A stretch of 64,000 nt of DNA from Struthidea cinerea (GCA_013397865.1 VZTI01004803.1:4570912-4634911); one strand, 5' to 3'. Counted from the first letter of the stretch, positions 1-13,256 are shown. The notes: a model not told the origin generated them from the sequence alone. Numbers and translations are program-made.

Positions 1-3000
1 GGAGTCCAGTTGCAGGGTACAGACAGAGACTAAACAGCACTTACGAAGGCTTGTTTTCCAGCAAAACTCAGAACTCACTGGAAACCTTATAAGAGTTAAA
101 CACTTATTAAGAACATCAAATCTAGTTGTAATCACATTCTATAAACTTGGAAAACTTCACCGAACAGGGTAATAACATTGAACATATATAATATAGGGAA
201 TAAAACACTGCAAGGTTTAACTATTCTAATGATTAAAAGGGGGGATAAACTTGTTGGTATTTTAACAACAAGAATTTTTAACAGAGAACTGTGCAAAATC
301 TTTTAATTGGTTAATTATGGCAATAACTTCATAACTTAATAACTTATAACTTGGTTAATGAGCAACTTGAATATGCAAAGGCCAAACAATTTCATATATA
401 ACACTGTGGAAACTGAATGTAAGATTTAAAGAATCCTCTCACAACAAAGGACCACTGCACAAAAAGAAAGATGACACTGAAATTTGAGATACTTACGGAG
501 AAATTTCTTCAAAATCTGTATACATAATATCACATTCATTTTTCAGCTCATTTCCTTTCGAGAATATTTCAAGCCTTCAATACAAGGATGAAAGGAATCA
601 TATTGTGGGACTCAACCTATAAGCTAATGACACTATACCATTTCATAACAAGGAGATAATATTTCCTCAGAACTCTCTCTTTGCTTTCCTTTGGCAGCCA
701 GCTTCAGCCTTTTTAAAGCTTTCCTATACTCTCTCAGTATTACTAGGAAGAAAAATGATTAATGTACTTCCTCTCTAAATAGGATATCATCAGAGAAAGA
801 TTATATCATACCCAACATCTTTATGGCAAGAGAACTAGTTTTCATTTTTTTTTACAAAATATTCGTTACAAAACTCATTTTAGAAGAATGACTTCAATAT
901 TTTGAAATTACCTTCGAAAGTATTTTTCAACTCACTTTCAATTTTCAATTTAGCTTTACACAGTATGTTTTTTTTGACAAATAGTTGAATTTGTAATGTG
1001 AATGTAAATGAAAGCATTAAAGAAAATTAAATAAAAATCACAGCCTTTTTTCTTTTTCATTAAACACTGGGAAAAAGAAGCATTTTACTAACTTCTGCAA
1101 GTGATAAAATGATCATGATTCTGATGCCTTCCAGGAATCCTAACTTCCTTTATTCTGTTGCTCATAAACTTTGTTACCAGAAAATCATGTTGGAATTCTG
1201 AAATTACTCTGAAACACCACTTTTAATAGAAGTCATGATTTATCCAGTTCTCAAAGAAGGAATATTAATGCTCCATCATGCAAATACTGCATTTTATTTT
1301 GATACAAAAAAAAAAATTCACAACATTTGCAGACTCCAAGTAACTTTGTTTCATATACATGATTCTGGTAAATTAAAACATCTACTATCCTACCATATTT
1401 GTATATCTTTTAAAGCAAACCATTTAAAAATGTAAAATATTCAGTCTTTTCTCACAGGTTTAGCTTATTGTTTACATTGAAAAGCATCTCCCGTATTTGT
1501 ACTTCTCCTGGTTTTGGAAAACAGAACAAATTTGAATTATACAGAAACATATCATACTTGCATTTACTGTAAATCTGTATCAGAACAACCAGCATTGTTT
1601 ACATAGGAATAAAGTGCAATACAGTAAAAGATTACAGAAATGAAATGTATACAAATAAACCACAAATAAACTAAGTGCTATCTTAAAGTATAATGAACTA
1701 TTGATTAATAATGCATTAGAAGTTAACACTGAAATCAAATTAGTCATCTCAGGAAGTTTGCATGCAATTTTTTTTCCTTGCCACTGATGTTGCGGTAATA
1801 GTTTTTAAAGCAAGTGTGTTTCTATGATGAGTTCATTTAGTATTCAGCATAATAGCACTGATAATAATGAGCTCAATTTGGCTTCCATTATGTAAGCATT
1901 AGATAATGGATACCTATATTAAAGTGTTGATGTTATGGTAGTGCTTTTTTTCTTCATTTCGTACACAGTGCTAAATTTTTAAAGGAAAGCTTTTATGCAA
2001 ATTGTTGATGTTTTTATCTTTGAATCATGACTAATTTTATGGACTCTGGAATCCCATTATTGTCAAAGTTGCTTTTGATATGAGACTCTCAGTAATCTGA
2101 CTTGCCAAGAGTTTTATTATCATTAGTTATATCCCAGCTTTTTGCTTTCATCTTTTCTCCCTTTGTCAGCTTTTTACATACTGCGACTTGTAGTATCATC
2201 CAGCAAATGTGTACAGACACACTTCTGGCAATGCTCTGCTAATTTTAACACTGTTAAAGTCTCACAGCCCAATACATTGGCTTGCTCTTCAGTGAATGAC
2301 CTGTTTGGCTTGCTGGGTACTAGAATTTCCCCTGACAATTGCTGATGCAGTGCTTCTGTGTTTTTAACGGGGAAGATATTTATACTAAAGATTAAGAGAT
2401 TTAAGTACAAGGAAAGCAGAGGCTGGAGCCTTATTTTACTTAAGGACCATCGTACTCCATAATCATTCAGAGTAGATGCTGTAGAAGTTTGTTCACAGTC
2501 ATTTAACTATGAAGCCATTTTAAGACATTTAAGACATTCAAAATGCAGGATATTATCAGATCATTTTTGTTTTCTACTGCGTGCAAGTGTCATAGACAAA
2601 ACAGTAGATACTGTTCTAATTGGCTCAGCTTTGTATGCATTGTGATTTATTTTTTTGCATCTACACTGCTGGGTAGGTAGCTGTCCCTATGGCAGGTAAA
2701 AACACTGGCTGCTTTCTGACCTGTGTCTGTCTGCTTGGCCATTGTCCCAAGGCAGTAAACATACATTTTCCAATAGATCAAAACTCAGCAACCATGGTGC
2801 TGCTCTTTAGGATCTTCTAGAAAAGACCTCAAGTCTAATTTCCCTGGCTGTGTCAGCAATATGACACCATGGCAAAACACTATTGATAGCTTCAAGCCAA
2901 ATGTGCCCACCTCATCAACATTGCACCTGGCCACACATGGTCTGAGCTGGTGACAAGATACTGAGTAGATTTAGTCTGCCTTTGCTTCAGTCAAGATAAT

Positions 3001-6000
3001 GCTAAAACCATTTTGCCTATGTGCAATTAGGACGTTGCACAAGTTTATGTTATGACGCCAGGTTTGGGCCTTAGGTTAGAGATCCCCTCTCAGATGGTCC
3101 CACCAAAATGGGAGCTGAGGTATTGCCCCATAAACAGAGAGGATAAAACACTGAAAAATGTGAGATAATGGATCTACATCAGTATCAAAGATTCCTGGTA
3201 AATCCATTGATCAGTACCTATTGATTTATAACTTATGAATCTGAGGACAATACTCTTCTTAACCAAAATGTAGCTGAGGAATAATTATGGCAATTTGCCA
3301 TAGTAGGTCAAATCAGGAAATACATTATCTAGTCAGGAGTAGCTGCTGATTTTGATTGGATTTGTTTTAAAGGACATAAATAGTTCTACCCATAAAACAG
3401 AGAACTGGGATCCATATTTCTGATGGACCCACGGACAGGGCTTGTCGTTACAAGCGTACTGCTTATATTTCTACATTCTGCAGAATTACTGTATTTAATA
3501 AGTGAAGTTGAAACTGAAGTTAGTAATTAAAGATAATTCTGGAACCGAGCAACTTTTTTTTTTTTTAAGTGAGCCCTACATCATTTAAAAACAAGGGAGA
3601 ACAGATATTTGAAGTACCTAGACTAACTATCTGCCCTGAAGCCACCAAATATATATTCTCTGACAGATGCTTACCTAACACAATGTGAAGAGAGGACTTG
3701 GAAGCTTTTGGGCTTATTTCTGTACATACTGTTTAAATATATATATATATATATTTATATCTGTGTGTGTGTGTGTTTTAATAATAATGATCCATGAATT
3801 TTAAGGAGGAATACACTGCCATTTGGGAATTTGCTCTGAAAAGTCAAATTAACTTTTTTTACAAAGGTCTATGAAATGATGGTATTATCTGGTAGGACAT
3901 AAAAACACAATAAGAGCAGCACTGAATACAGCTAAAGGTCCACCAAGACCTTTGTTCTGTCCTTATTGAGGGTCAATTAAAAGTCTAGGAAGAGAAGTAA
4001 GGGCAAGCGTAAATGATGTTTCTGTTGAGTACTCTCTCAATTTCCAATTGTTTTTGTCACAGATATTTCCTGGGTTAATTGTAGTTTCTGTGTATTCATG
4101 ACCCCCAACAGCCTACTCTTCAGTGAATGTGACCAGTTTCCCCTTAAGCTGATGCAGGCTTTTCACATACCTGTTATCTGAATGGCAGGGGGATACAAAG
4201 CTGCAATACGCATCGTGTTAAAACTGTCTGCTTTTAAAAGACTTACTACCTGAAATCAGACTGCAAGGTTCTCAAAATTTATAACTACTTCAATCAGTTG
4301 AGGTATTGACAGGGGCAATTCTGTAGTAAAATGAAAAATAAGCAGTTGTGCAAGGTTTTGACAGCTATTGTTCATTTAACATTTTCAGTTTTAAAAGTGT
4401 GCATTCTTTCAATATCTGTTCACACAAGATATGGATAAGCTTTCTTCATACTATGCTTAGTAAAAGCCAAGAAAATATGAGAAAAATAAAATATTTTTTT
4501 ATTTTATAAAGCCAGTTTTGCCATACTTGTCACATAGAACTTTAATATTTTGGAATTCTTATATATGCAATGGGTGATCCCTTTTGAATATCCAGAAATC
4601 TTGGTAATAAGAGAAGAAATGGTCTTTTGAAAGGTTTTAAATTTCTTCAAGGTTACATGTATATAATCTCCTCATGCCTTCAGTTTGTATAGCACCAGAT
4701 CATGAAGGCTACCTAGAGCTGATTTGAAATTCCCTGCAATAAATATATAATTAAAGCACAATATATGTGCTCTGAATTAATTTTTTGAGTACATCATCTA
4801 ATCTTTAACAAGTAGATAAAAGAGGATAAATTATCTTTTTGTCTGGACATAGTCTATTATCATTATTATTATTATAGAAATATTGTGGGGACATGGACCT
4901 CAATTGGTTGATATGTTGGTTGTTTTCTCTTATATGAGTTAAAGCTGTAGATCACTCCCCACCTTGACCCAGGCAGTCTCTTTTAAGCAGATTTGAGTAA
5001 TTTTGCAGCACTAATCCTGATCATGCCTTCTTGGAATCTACCAGTATTACTGTTTATTTTCTAATAAGACTTTTTCCAAGCTAGATCAAAAAGAGATAGA
5101 AAATTAACAGGTTGGTCAATATTAGGCAATATTTCAAGAAGATCTAGCAAAATAAAACTGAAATAAAAATTCCCAGTACTGGTGATAGAAAATGATGAGA
5201 GCTAGATGGGAATGGTTTCCTGGTGTTTCGCATTAGGGTGTTGAGCTACTGTCCTAAGAAAAAGATGAGCTCATGTTTTCTATGCTTCCTTCTCCTGAAG
5301 TATCCAAGCCTGTTCTAAAAGGGAACTTTGACTGATAAAACCTAAAGTAAGAAAGAGAGCTTAAATGTAACAGAACAGACCTCAGAAGAGTCAGATGAAG
5401 GACACTGGTGGTTATCTTTTGAACTGGCAAATAAAAATACCTGTCTCTAACTTACCTTTCAGGATTATTATTCTGTTTCATTCAGTTTTTGATCTCATTT
5501 TGCTTCGATGTGTATTTTGAAATGTAATAGATTGATCTGATTGCTTTCTCCTTAGCTGAACATCAAAACAATTTCCAGCTCTCAAGAGATTTCATATGAT
5601 AACCTTTTTAATTTTCCAACAACATACGTAAAAACTGAATTGATGAAAGTGCATTTCAGCATGAGTGGTATTCTAGGTTCGTTCTTTAATTGCTTTTTAA
5701 TGGAGAACTTCACCAATTTGATCTGAAAGCACCATGCCATAATGGCTTCATCTTCTCATGCAGGCTACACCATGTTTCAATTTAATCTTCCTGTCTTGGG
5801 AGAAAAGTCAGGATTCAACTGAGGAAAGAAAAGAACAGCTCATCAGTGTTAGAGTGGTCCCTAATAACAGATAACAGGCTCTGGAAGTTTTAGACTAAGG
5901 GAAACTCAGAGAATAGAGTGTGCCTAGTTCACATATGATGAGAAAAATTGTTCATCTGAGTTCTGCACAGGGAGAATTTTTAGGGATTTATACTAATTTC

Positions 6001-7080
6001 AGGGCAAGACAGTAACTAATTCTTGGAAAAGAAAGTTGAAATATCTTCTCTCCCGCTCTTTCAATTTTGGAAAACACTGATTAAACTAGAAACTTCTGAA
6101 AATCATGGGGTTTTTCTGGTTCCTTTTTTCTGGTCTGGAATGGCAGATAAATAAGAAAGAAGAGTAAAGTACCTGTCCCTCACTGACACTTGCCTGCTTA
6201 GCTGCAGCAGATCACTGTAGGAGGACATTGTGCTGAGCTGCTCTCAGCAATGTGCATAACTTTGAGAAGGACTGTGACTCCTCATGTGCAATTTCCCTAA
6301 CTGATCTCCATGGGTCATTGAAGCCTTGAACCCTCAGCTGTGCACTTCTTAAAGCCTAAATAGCAACTGATTATCCAGCCCGTCTGAAGGAGAACAGGAT
6401 TGTTTTCACACCCTTTCTAGATGAAAGTCAAGGGAAACGGAAACTTTTAAATCTTTTTGGCTCCTCATAAAATCCTTGTTGAGTTCAGTGGTCTTTGAAT
6501 AAGGGAAACAGTTAACATATATTGACAGGACTTTGTTTCCCTGAAAAACCTTAGAGACTGCTTAATCCATAAGAATGTTAAAATTGACTCCTTCACTAAA
6601 TAATATTGGAATGTTTCTCTGATTTATTGTTAATACTAAATCCCAAAGTATCATGGGTTGTTTTTATTTTGAACTGCAGAAGAACACTTTGAAGTTATAT
6701 AGAAACACAGACTCAGATCCAGAAATCATCAAATCAGCTTCCTCCTTGGCTGTTGGTTTGACCATTTCTAGGGGCTTCTAAGGTGTTTAAACTTCACAGT
6801 ATGTTTTAAAATATTCTGACATTTTATGTTAACAAGGTCCTTAAATTTTGCCTTAGAACAACATCAAAATCTCTGAGATCAAATAAAATTAAATTACTTG
6901 GGGTGCTCTTTATTTTTTTTTAAAAATGTAACTTGCCCTCCAATATTAAGGAAAAAAAAATCTTAGGTATTTTATCTGCATTTTTGATTAAATCCCTAAG
7001 GCTAAATCAACAGAGTTGATTTAAGACTAACAACTAATCAAGAATCAATCATTAAATACTTCTGTCCTAGTATATGTTGC
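1..7080. other. AT-rich non-coding stretch
   Basis: I see no gene here. The longest open frames are two opposed ones of 67 and 78 codons overlapping at 2142-2410, and neither resembles a known protein. Short homopolymer runs and one TA/TG microsatellite near 3.74 kb are the only structures. CpG is rare, as in most bulk vertebrate DNA. Confidence 0.7.
3737..3777. repeat. Compound (AT)n/(TG)n microsatellite
   Basis: Nine AT dinucleotides run from 3737, followed by a short TTTATATC interruption and about seven TG units. The two tracts alternate purine and pyrimidine and are likely polymorphic in length. Confidence 0.9.
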
Positions 7081-7360
7081 TGAATCACAGAATCATGGAA
7101 TATGCTGAGTTGGAAAGGACCTGCAAGGATCATCGAGTCCAACTCCTGGCCCTGCACAGGACACTCCAAGAGTCACACCCTGTACCCAAGAGTGTTTTCC
7201 AAATGCTTCTTAAACTTGCTGTGACCATTTCCCTGGGGGCCCTGCTCCAGTGATGAACCTTTTCCTAATATCCAAACTAAACCCCCCCTGAAACAGCTTC
7301 AGGCCGTTCCCTTGGGTCCTGTCACTGGTCACCACAGAGAAGAGATCATAGTCTGTTTCC
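7081..7360 (-). mobile_element. CR1 LINE fragment, 5'-truncated
   Basis: On the minus strand the element ends at 7081 in a CR1-type tail (…ATTCTGTGATTCA). The tail is preceded by the typical stretch about a first-line GTTGGACTCGATGATCC block. Further inside (about 7270-7345) the minus strand translates to a piece like DRTQGNGLKL, followed by LDIRKRF, which is the C-terminal end of CR1 ORF2 (reverse transcriptase polyprotein). That frame then shifts and stops, so the copy is dead. Severe 5' truncation to a few hundred bases is normal for CR1, which is copied by target-primed reverse transcription from its 3' end. The left boundary is firm; the right one is approximate. Confidence 0.9.
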
Positions 7361-7362
7361 AG

Positions 7363-7839
7363 AGGATGATCCAGTTTCTGTATATGAGTATATTATATTT
7401 TGTATATCATTATTACATGTCCAACATGCAAGAGCATGTCTAGTACATGATGATGTATTTCAGTATTTCAGTATTTTGCCATACTTGCCTATCATATTAC
7501 AGAGCAATAATCAGGGCTGCAATTTTCCAGTGCCTCTAAGAGAAGTCATGTCATTGACCTCAACCCAAAGTCTCTGTTACATGAGGGAGGGTGTCACATA
7601 TGTTTGAGTACATATACTTTGTGTGTACATACTTTTTTATTTCTTTGTTGTTTTGTGGTTTTAGGCAGGGGTGTGTGTGTGTGTACTTGTGTTTTTGTTT
7701 GGTTTTTTTAAAAGGGTCCATTTCAAGAAATACTTCATGCTTTTGAAGTCTTAATGAGAAGGTGTTTTAGAGAGATAACTAGGGTTTGGGTAGTGGTGAC
7801 ATTAGTCTTGCATCTTGTAGTTAATTTGTGGAATTGGAG
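7363..7839. other. Spacer between CR1 and LTR-like block
   Basis: This holds a short GT repeat (7671-7684) and TTTGTTTT-rich sequence. I see no coding signal. A 75-codon open frame starting at 7754 runs into the LTR-like block and looks like chance. Confidence 0.6.
7671..7684. repeat. (GT)7 microsatellite
   Basis: Seven uninterrupted GT units, with further GTGT-rich sequence upstream at about 7620. Confidence 0.8.
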
Positions 7840-8580
7840 GAAAATATCCTCTGATAGAAGTCAGGTTGCAGCCACCCCTCCCCCCAGGTTCGGGAAAAAA
7901 AATTTTCCTCGAAGGAAAGTGAAAGAGATAAAAGCTATTTATTTAACAAACACACAGGAGGGGAATAATAATGCTAAATAATGAGATCTCTCTCTCTGTG
8001 GAGAGAAAACCTGGGAAGATTGCAGAGTTCTTCTGTAGGTGTGGTCTCTCTCTTCCTCGGAGCTGAGTCTCCCTGGGCGAGGGCCCACACCCTCCCCGGG
8101 CCTCCAGGAAAAAGTTCTCCTAATGTGTTCAGATGTTGTTGAAACAGTCCAGAAGAGGAGAACAAAAAAACCAAAATCTTAGGAAAACAAAGTTCAACTC
8201 TCCGTCTCTCGCTGGAAAAAGAAGAGTCCAAAAAAAAGCCCGAAGCTGACTGAGGGAAAAAAAATCCAAGGGTACCGCTGAAGCCGAGGAGCGTATCTCC
8301 GTGGCCTTGAAACAACTGCTTTGAAAAGTTTTCTGTTTTGGTTTTGTTTTTCTTTTTTTTTTCTGTCCCTCTCAGGCTCAGTTTAAAGACACAGAAAAGG
8401 TTGGTGGGCGTAGAGTAGCGATAGGGGATACACATCATAAAGTCACCCCAAGACAGAGTACTAGCTTGAAGGCTCCAGAAACAGACCAGTATTATGCCAA
8501 AAATGAAACCTTCAATAATGAACACCAAACTGAAAATCCTGTCCCAGAGAGGGAGACCAGGACCAAAGCGTACACTGGGC
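7840..8580 (-). mobile_element. Endogenous retrovirus LTR-like block (probable solo LTR)
   Basis: The block has a base composition unlike its neighbours, being richer in G, C and CpG. It reads as a long terminal repeat on the minus strand: a GC-rich central part, then an AATAAA signal (plus-strand 7938-7943), then a GT/G-rich U5-like end around 7870-7890 with a G-run. Similar AATAAA-containing LTR ends are common in passerine genomes, from general recollection only. The minus strand is open for 184 codons at 7974-8528, but the translation is low complexity with no retroviral domain, so I treat it as a shadow. I found no gag, pol or env remnant and no convincing primer-binding site beyond the 3' end. 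Exact TG…CA ends and target-site duplications could not be fixed, so both coordinates are approximate. A non-LTR GC-rich repeat is the alternative. Confidence 0.55.
7938..7943 (-). promoter_or_regulatory. AATAAA polyadenylation signal in LTR-like block
   Basis: The minus strand reads AAATAAATAG here, followed downstream by a T/C-rich then G-rich stretch. This is the order expected at the R/U5 boundary of an LTR. Confidence 0.5.
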
Positions 8581-8733
8581 TGATTTAAGAACTTAAAAGC
8601 ACATTGATGCAGGATGTATTTCTAAGAAATAGAAACTTGGTCTGTTATAGAAGGGTTAATAATTTTCAGTACTTTTTTGTTAGTTACAGTAGATGATAAC
8701 TTTCCACACATGCAGCTATGGCAGCAGCTTTGA

Positions 8734-8949
8734 AGTAACAGCAGAGCATCAGGATTTCCTAGGATCAAACGGCATAGTGAATCATGCAGTGGTGGTGGGA
8801 GTTCAAGTTATCCCAGTGGTGGCTCAAGTAAAACTGACGGGAGTGACAGCTGTGCTGAGAAGCTCTTCAGAATCATTCCATCCCCAACCTCCACCAAAAA
8901 ATTATGTCAGGATGCTCGAGCCAAGCTACTTACAACTGCTTGCTTTTAA
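8734..8949 (+). pseudogene. Unrecognised protein-like segment, possible 3' coding exon or retrocopy remnant
   Basis: Reading codons from 8734, the plus strand is open for 71 codons to a TAA at 8947-8949. The translation is biased in a way random AT-rich DNA rarely is: a basic patch (PRIKRHSES), a Gly/Ser-rich stretch (SGGGSSSYPSGGSSKTDGSD), then a mixed charged C-terminus ending in KLCQDARAKLLTTACF. A TGA in the same frame at 8731-8733 blocks extension upstream. A TTTTTTGTTAGTTACAG acceptor-like sequence ends near 8689, upstream of that stop. The segment could therefore be a coding remnant with an inactivating stop, or an exon starting at one of the AG dinucleotides at 8740-8753, which lack a good pyrimidine tract. 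Another frame of the same DNA is open from 8693 to 8956 (87 codons) but has less convincing composition. The LTR-like block ends about 150 bases upstream. I do not recognise the protein and assign no function. Confidence 0.3.
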
Positions 8950-11560
8950 ACTGTAGTTTGCAGAGCTCCTGACACAGACCACCCTGTGTCCCCTCACATC
9001 TGTCAGTGCTAGTTGCAAAGCAATATTTTTTGTGTTTATGGAGTTTAGTGTTCAGTGTACGTTAAGGTAGTCTGTAAGTCACTTGGCAACTGGAATTTTT
9101 CTGACCTGCTAAATCATGACTCTTCTTCTGGTAAACACTTGTTTGGAGAGAAAGTTTATTAAACGTGATGTAGTTCTCATCATTAACTTCAAATCACACT
9201 GAACAAACTGTTTCCCTGCTGCTTGATGGAATGCAGAACTAAAACTAGAGTGTAAACAAACCCACTGACAGACGGTGTCAGTTCAGCTCAGCCTTTACTA
9301 GGTATGTGGGTATGAGTCAGTGGAAGGAGACATCCTACCATTCCCACCTCCCCTCTTTCTAGGCAAGGTGAAAATTCCGGATCTAATCCGTTGCTTCACA
9401 ATAACATTTTAATGTATTGGGTTTTGTTTTGCCCTTTTTTCCTTATCATCTTTTACAGTCTGAAGCATGTAGAATAGCATTTCACTAAAAAGACCCAGAT
9501 TTTGTGGTTAACATTTCAGTAGATCAGACAAAGTTGCACTTTAAGTATGGTACAGGAATGCCTTTCAGGTGATTCTCTCTTTAGATCAGTAAGTGCTATG
9601 GAACTATGTTCTTTATATATTCAGAAAACTCAGAGCTGAGTACTATGGACAGTATATCAAATTCAGATATCTAACAGAAGATATCAAACACAATCCCACT
9701 TCCTAAGGTGAATCAAAATAATTTCCAATTATACCAGCAGAATTTACAAGTTTTTTTAAACGCCTAGCTTTTATGCAGCAAGAACAAAGTTTATGTCCTG
9801 GAAAGACAGTAAGATGATGATAAACCAGTCTTATCATTCCAATTAACAATCAGTTCTAGCATTCTCTGCCACTATGCACTACTCCACATGACAAGATTAA
9901 GAGTACTGGACAGCATATATTCATGTTCTCCTCACTACTGAAGACAGTCTGGCAGGTCTAGCTACATGTTTTGTTTTGGCACAAGCTAGCTTTGTGTTTC
10001 TCTTTTACTATACTTTCCTCCCCTCTTTTTGTTTTTATGAAATCTGTTAGCCCTTTTTTCAAGTCACTTGGTGGATGATAGCTTTAGTGAGCTATCAAAA
10101 GCTGCTTCTATCTGCTATAGCAGATGCCTAGAGCTATAGTGTGAAATCAAAGGAAATAAACTCTGTTGACATGATTTGTAGATTATACCCCGTACATCAT
10201 AGTAAGTTTCAAAGGTTGTCTTTGTAAAGCTCCAAAAGAAACTTCTTTAATTCAGCAGTTATCTAAAAATCCTCATATAACAAAAAAAAACAAAACAACC
10301 CAGGAGTAGCTGAAATTAGGTGCAAATGAGTATTATATTCAGGGTAGGTTCTCAGATGGTGTAACGTCATAACTTCCTAGGGTAATTATGGCAGCTTATG
10401 TTAGATAAGAATCTCTTCCCTAATGATTATACCAAGGTACATAATATTAAGACAAAAAGAATGTATTCATTTCTGCTACTGAAAGTAGTCATACTTCATT
10501 ACTTGTATATGAGCTTGATGTTGTCAGCTTTGTCATTTTAATTGAAAATAAGTTCAATCCATATTCTTTTTATAAAAGGATTATGATTGATTTCTTCACT
10601 TTAGGTATTTGAATTTTATGTATTGTCTATCTTACCATGCACTGAATCCCTTTGCTACTTAAAAATCTCAGATTCACTGTGCTTACTGACTGTTCTAAAG
10701 AGTGAAGTTAATGAAACAAACACACTAATCTTAGTTAGGAGATAAGCTGGTGTGATCAGTGACATACTAACTAGAAAAATTTTGATTACTTTGGAGGAGG
10801 AAATAAAAAGCTAATATTTTTTTTTTTTATTTCATTTTTTCCAGAAATAAGGAAATGTAGGAAAAGAGAATTTTTGGGAAGGAAGTCTCACAGTCTGAAC
10901 TGCAATGAGAAGAGCTTGTGAACTGCTAAAAGAAGAACTCAGATAAATCAGATCATGAATTTCTGAATCAAATCTAGTTAGATGACAGTACCTCTCATAA
11001 AATCATAAAATTCTATCTCATTTGACCTAGAAATAGGATGGTGCAAAGAAAAGAAATCCTTGCGTAGGCAGTTTCAGAATCAACTGTACTTCTATGAGAA
11101 TAACTCAAACTGCAATAAAAAATACCTTTTTATAGATCAGAAAATTAAGTGGAAGGTCTCATATTTTCACAAACCTGTTTCCATTTTAAAAGGAAATAAA
11201 ATATAAATTCTGATTGTTTATCCCTAATAGATTTTCACTGCAAATGGTATCAAATACTTATTTTCTTGCCCTAGTCTTATTGTTCTTTTTTGTGCTTCTT
11301 ATTTCCCGGATTTTGGCATATCCAGAACAAGACACGGGTCACTTCTAAACCTGTAAACATGCTGAATTGTTCATGACTTCATGAGAAGCTTTGCCTAGAG
11401 ATATGGTTAGAATCTGGGATGCCTGTGTCACAGGAGGCCATTCCTACAGAAATAATTATCCTTCCTTTCTGGTGAGGTGGTAGCACAGATAGGTCAAAGC
11501 TTCCAAGTACTGTAAGCAAAATTGAATTTTATCACCCCAAGGATAATGACAAAATTAATT
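8950..11560. other. Gene-free stretch
   Basis: No open frame of note, no recognisable transposon and no long repeat were seen. Sequence at 10996-11045 (repeated CATAAAATC, then a TTTGACCTAGAAATAGGATGG stretch) faintly resembles a decayed CR1 3' end, too weakly to call. Confidence 0.6.
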
Positions 11561-11875
11561 CAGTCTTGTAGAAGAGCCAGGAGTATTCCTTCAGGTACCA
11601 TTTCCCTTCCTGGCTCAAAACACTGAAACTGAACACATTCCTAATTCTGATAATGGATAGTTGCAGCCTGGTTCCCCGCACACCCTTACTAGTCCACTGT
11701 CTATGACTCCCATCAATGTTGTATACGTGACTTTCAGAAAAAAAACCCCAGCATTACTGGAAAAAAAGGGATGGTGAGGAAAAACAATCCTTGTGTCTTC
11801 CCTTCCCACACACAGTCACGTAGTGTTACAACCATCTTTTTTAGGGAGGACAGCAGCCACCCTTCATCCCTACAG

Positions 11876-11961
11876 CCATCTGGGCTAAAATGCTGGCTTT
11901 GGGCTCCATGACAAAGAGGCACAAGCAGAGGCTGTGGAGCACGAGTCACATGTTTCTGAAG
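11876..11961 (+). other. Exon-like segment (86 bp) between consensus splice signals
   Basis: A pyrimidine-rich run ending CCCTACAG (to 11875) precedes the segment, and GAAG/GTAGGT follows at 11961/11962. One frame is open right through, beginning IWAKMLALGSMTKRHKQRLW. That frame stays open a few codons upstream to a TAG within the putative intron. The surrounding 11.56-11.96 kb is GC-richer than its neighbours. Splice-like pairs occur by chance in long sequences and I do not recognise the peptide. Confidence 0.2.
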
Positions 11962-13256
11962 GTAGGTATTTCACTTTTATTTGATTAATAGTTTCCTTTC
12001 TAGAATAACCTTCACTGAGTTATGGCACTTGACTACAGCAAGCACAGATACAAACATTTTTGAATTCCCTTCATTTTTCATGAGGTGAACTGTATGAATA
12101 CAGTTATAAAGCAATGAAATCACTCAGCCACAAAAAACATTTCTGTAATAAAATTGCACACAAATGCAGGGGTTTTTTTTTCCCCTAGAAGTTCACAAAC
12201 ACGATATAAATAATTTGTTCTTATAATTAATTAAAAAATAGTGACTATTCACTGAGAAGACAGGACACATCATGATAGTTGATGTGGCAGCTGTGTTGTT
12301 GAGACTCTTAATTATCCTCCAAGGGGAGGAAAATGGGTAGAGATTAAAGGCATTTTTATTCTGTTAATTCTTTTTTGTGCTGTAAATTTCTACCACATCT
12401 TTTCTAGAAATTGACTTTTTCTTAGGAAAATATGCCTCTTTTGATCATTGATTCAAATAACTTGATGTACTTTACTTCACTAAGTTAATGTTCAGAAAAA
12501 AGTAGGAATCACTTTTAAACTGACTTCAATAGCTTTTCCATGCAGCACAAGAAAAAATGTAGGCGTCAGTATCAGTGCTGAGGCAACCAGCCACATTAAT
12601 ATGAGGCAAAAGTGCTAGAGCTACTATTTACTAAACACTTAAAAGACACTTCAACCTAGTTTGGAATACTACTTTTTCTGAGGAGCTAGTAGTAGTGTTC
12701 ACTGCACTAAATAACTAATTCTTAGTTTGATTAATTATCTCATTAGGAATGACCATTCTGTTTTGTAATTCCTTACCTCCTTATTTTACTTCTTCTCTAA
12801 ATAAGTCACCTTGGCTAATGTTGTCCAAAGGCTTCTTACCTTCTGAACAGATTTTTGGGATTCAGTAACATTTAATTGATTGAAAACTCAGACAGGGCAT
12901 GATTTTTAGCATGATGCATTGCACTGCAGTGAAAATTGAAGTTGATCAGGTCATAACACCTGCATAATACCTTCCAGAACACAGGAGAAAGTATCTAGAC
13001 TTTATCCTGCTGTTTCCAAATGCCTGTCACCTGACCAAAGACATGTCAGATACATTCATACCACTTGTTTTCAACTGTGAGGGAGAGAAGCAATCTTATG
13101 AGAGTTGGATCACAGTAAGTTATACGAAGCCCATGACTGCAAAAGTCATATTATAAGTGTTTAGAGGCTTTGCTCTGGAGTTTCGACATAAACCTGTTTC
13201 TCATTAAGTTCAGGTATTTTGCATGCCAACAGCATTCTGTGATAAACCATGTGATA

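Noticed and set aside
7974..8528. 184-codon minus-strand open frame, the longest in the window
   Set aside because: It is a read-through of the LTR-like block with low-complexity Phe/Lys/Ser-rich translation and no retroviral domain.
10990..11050. Decayed CR1 3' end
   Set aside because: Repeated CATAAAATC and a TTTGACC stretch are suggestive, but no longer CR1 block follows.
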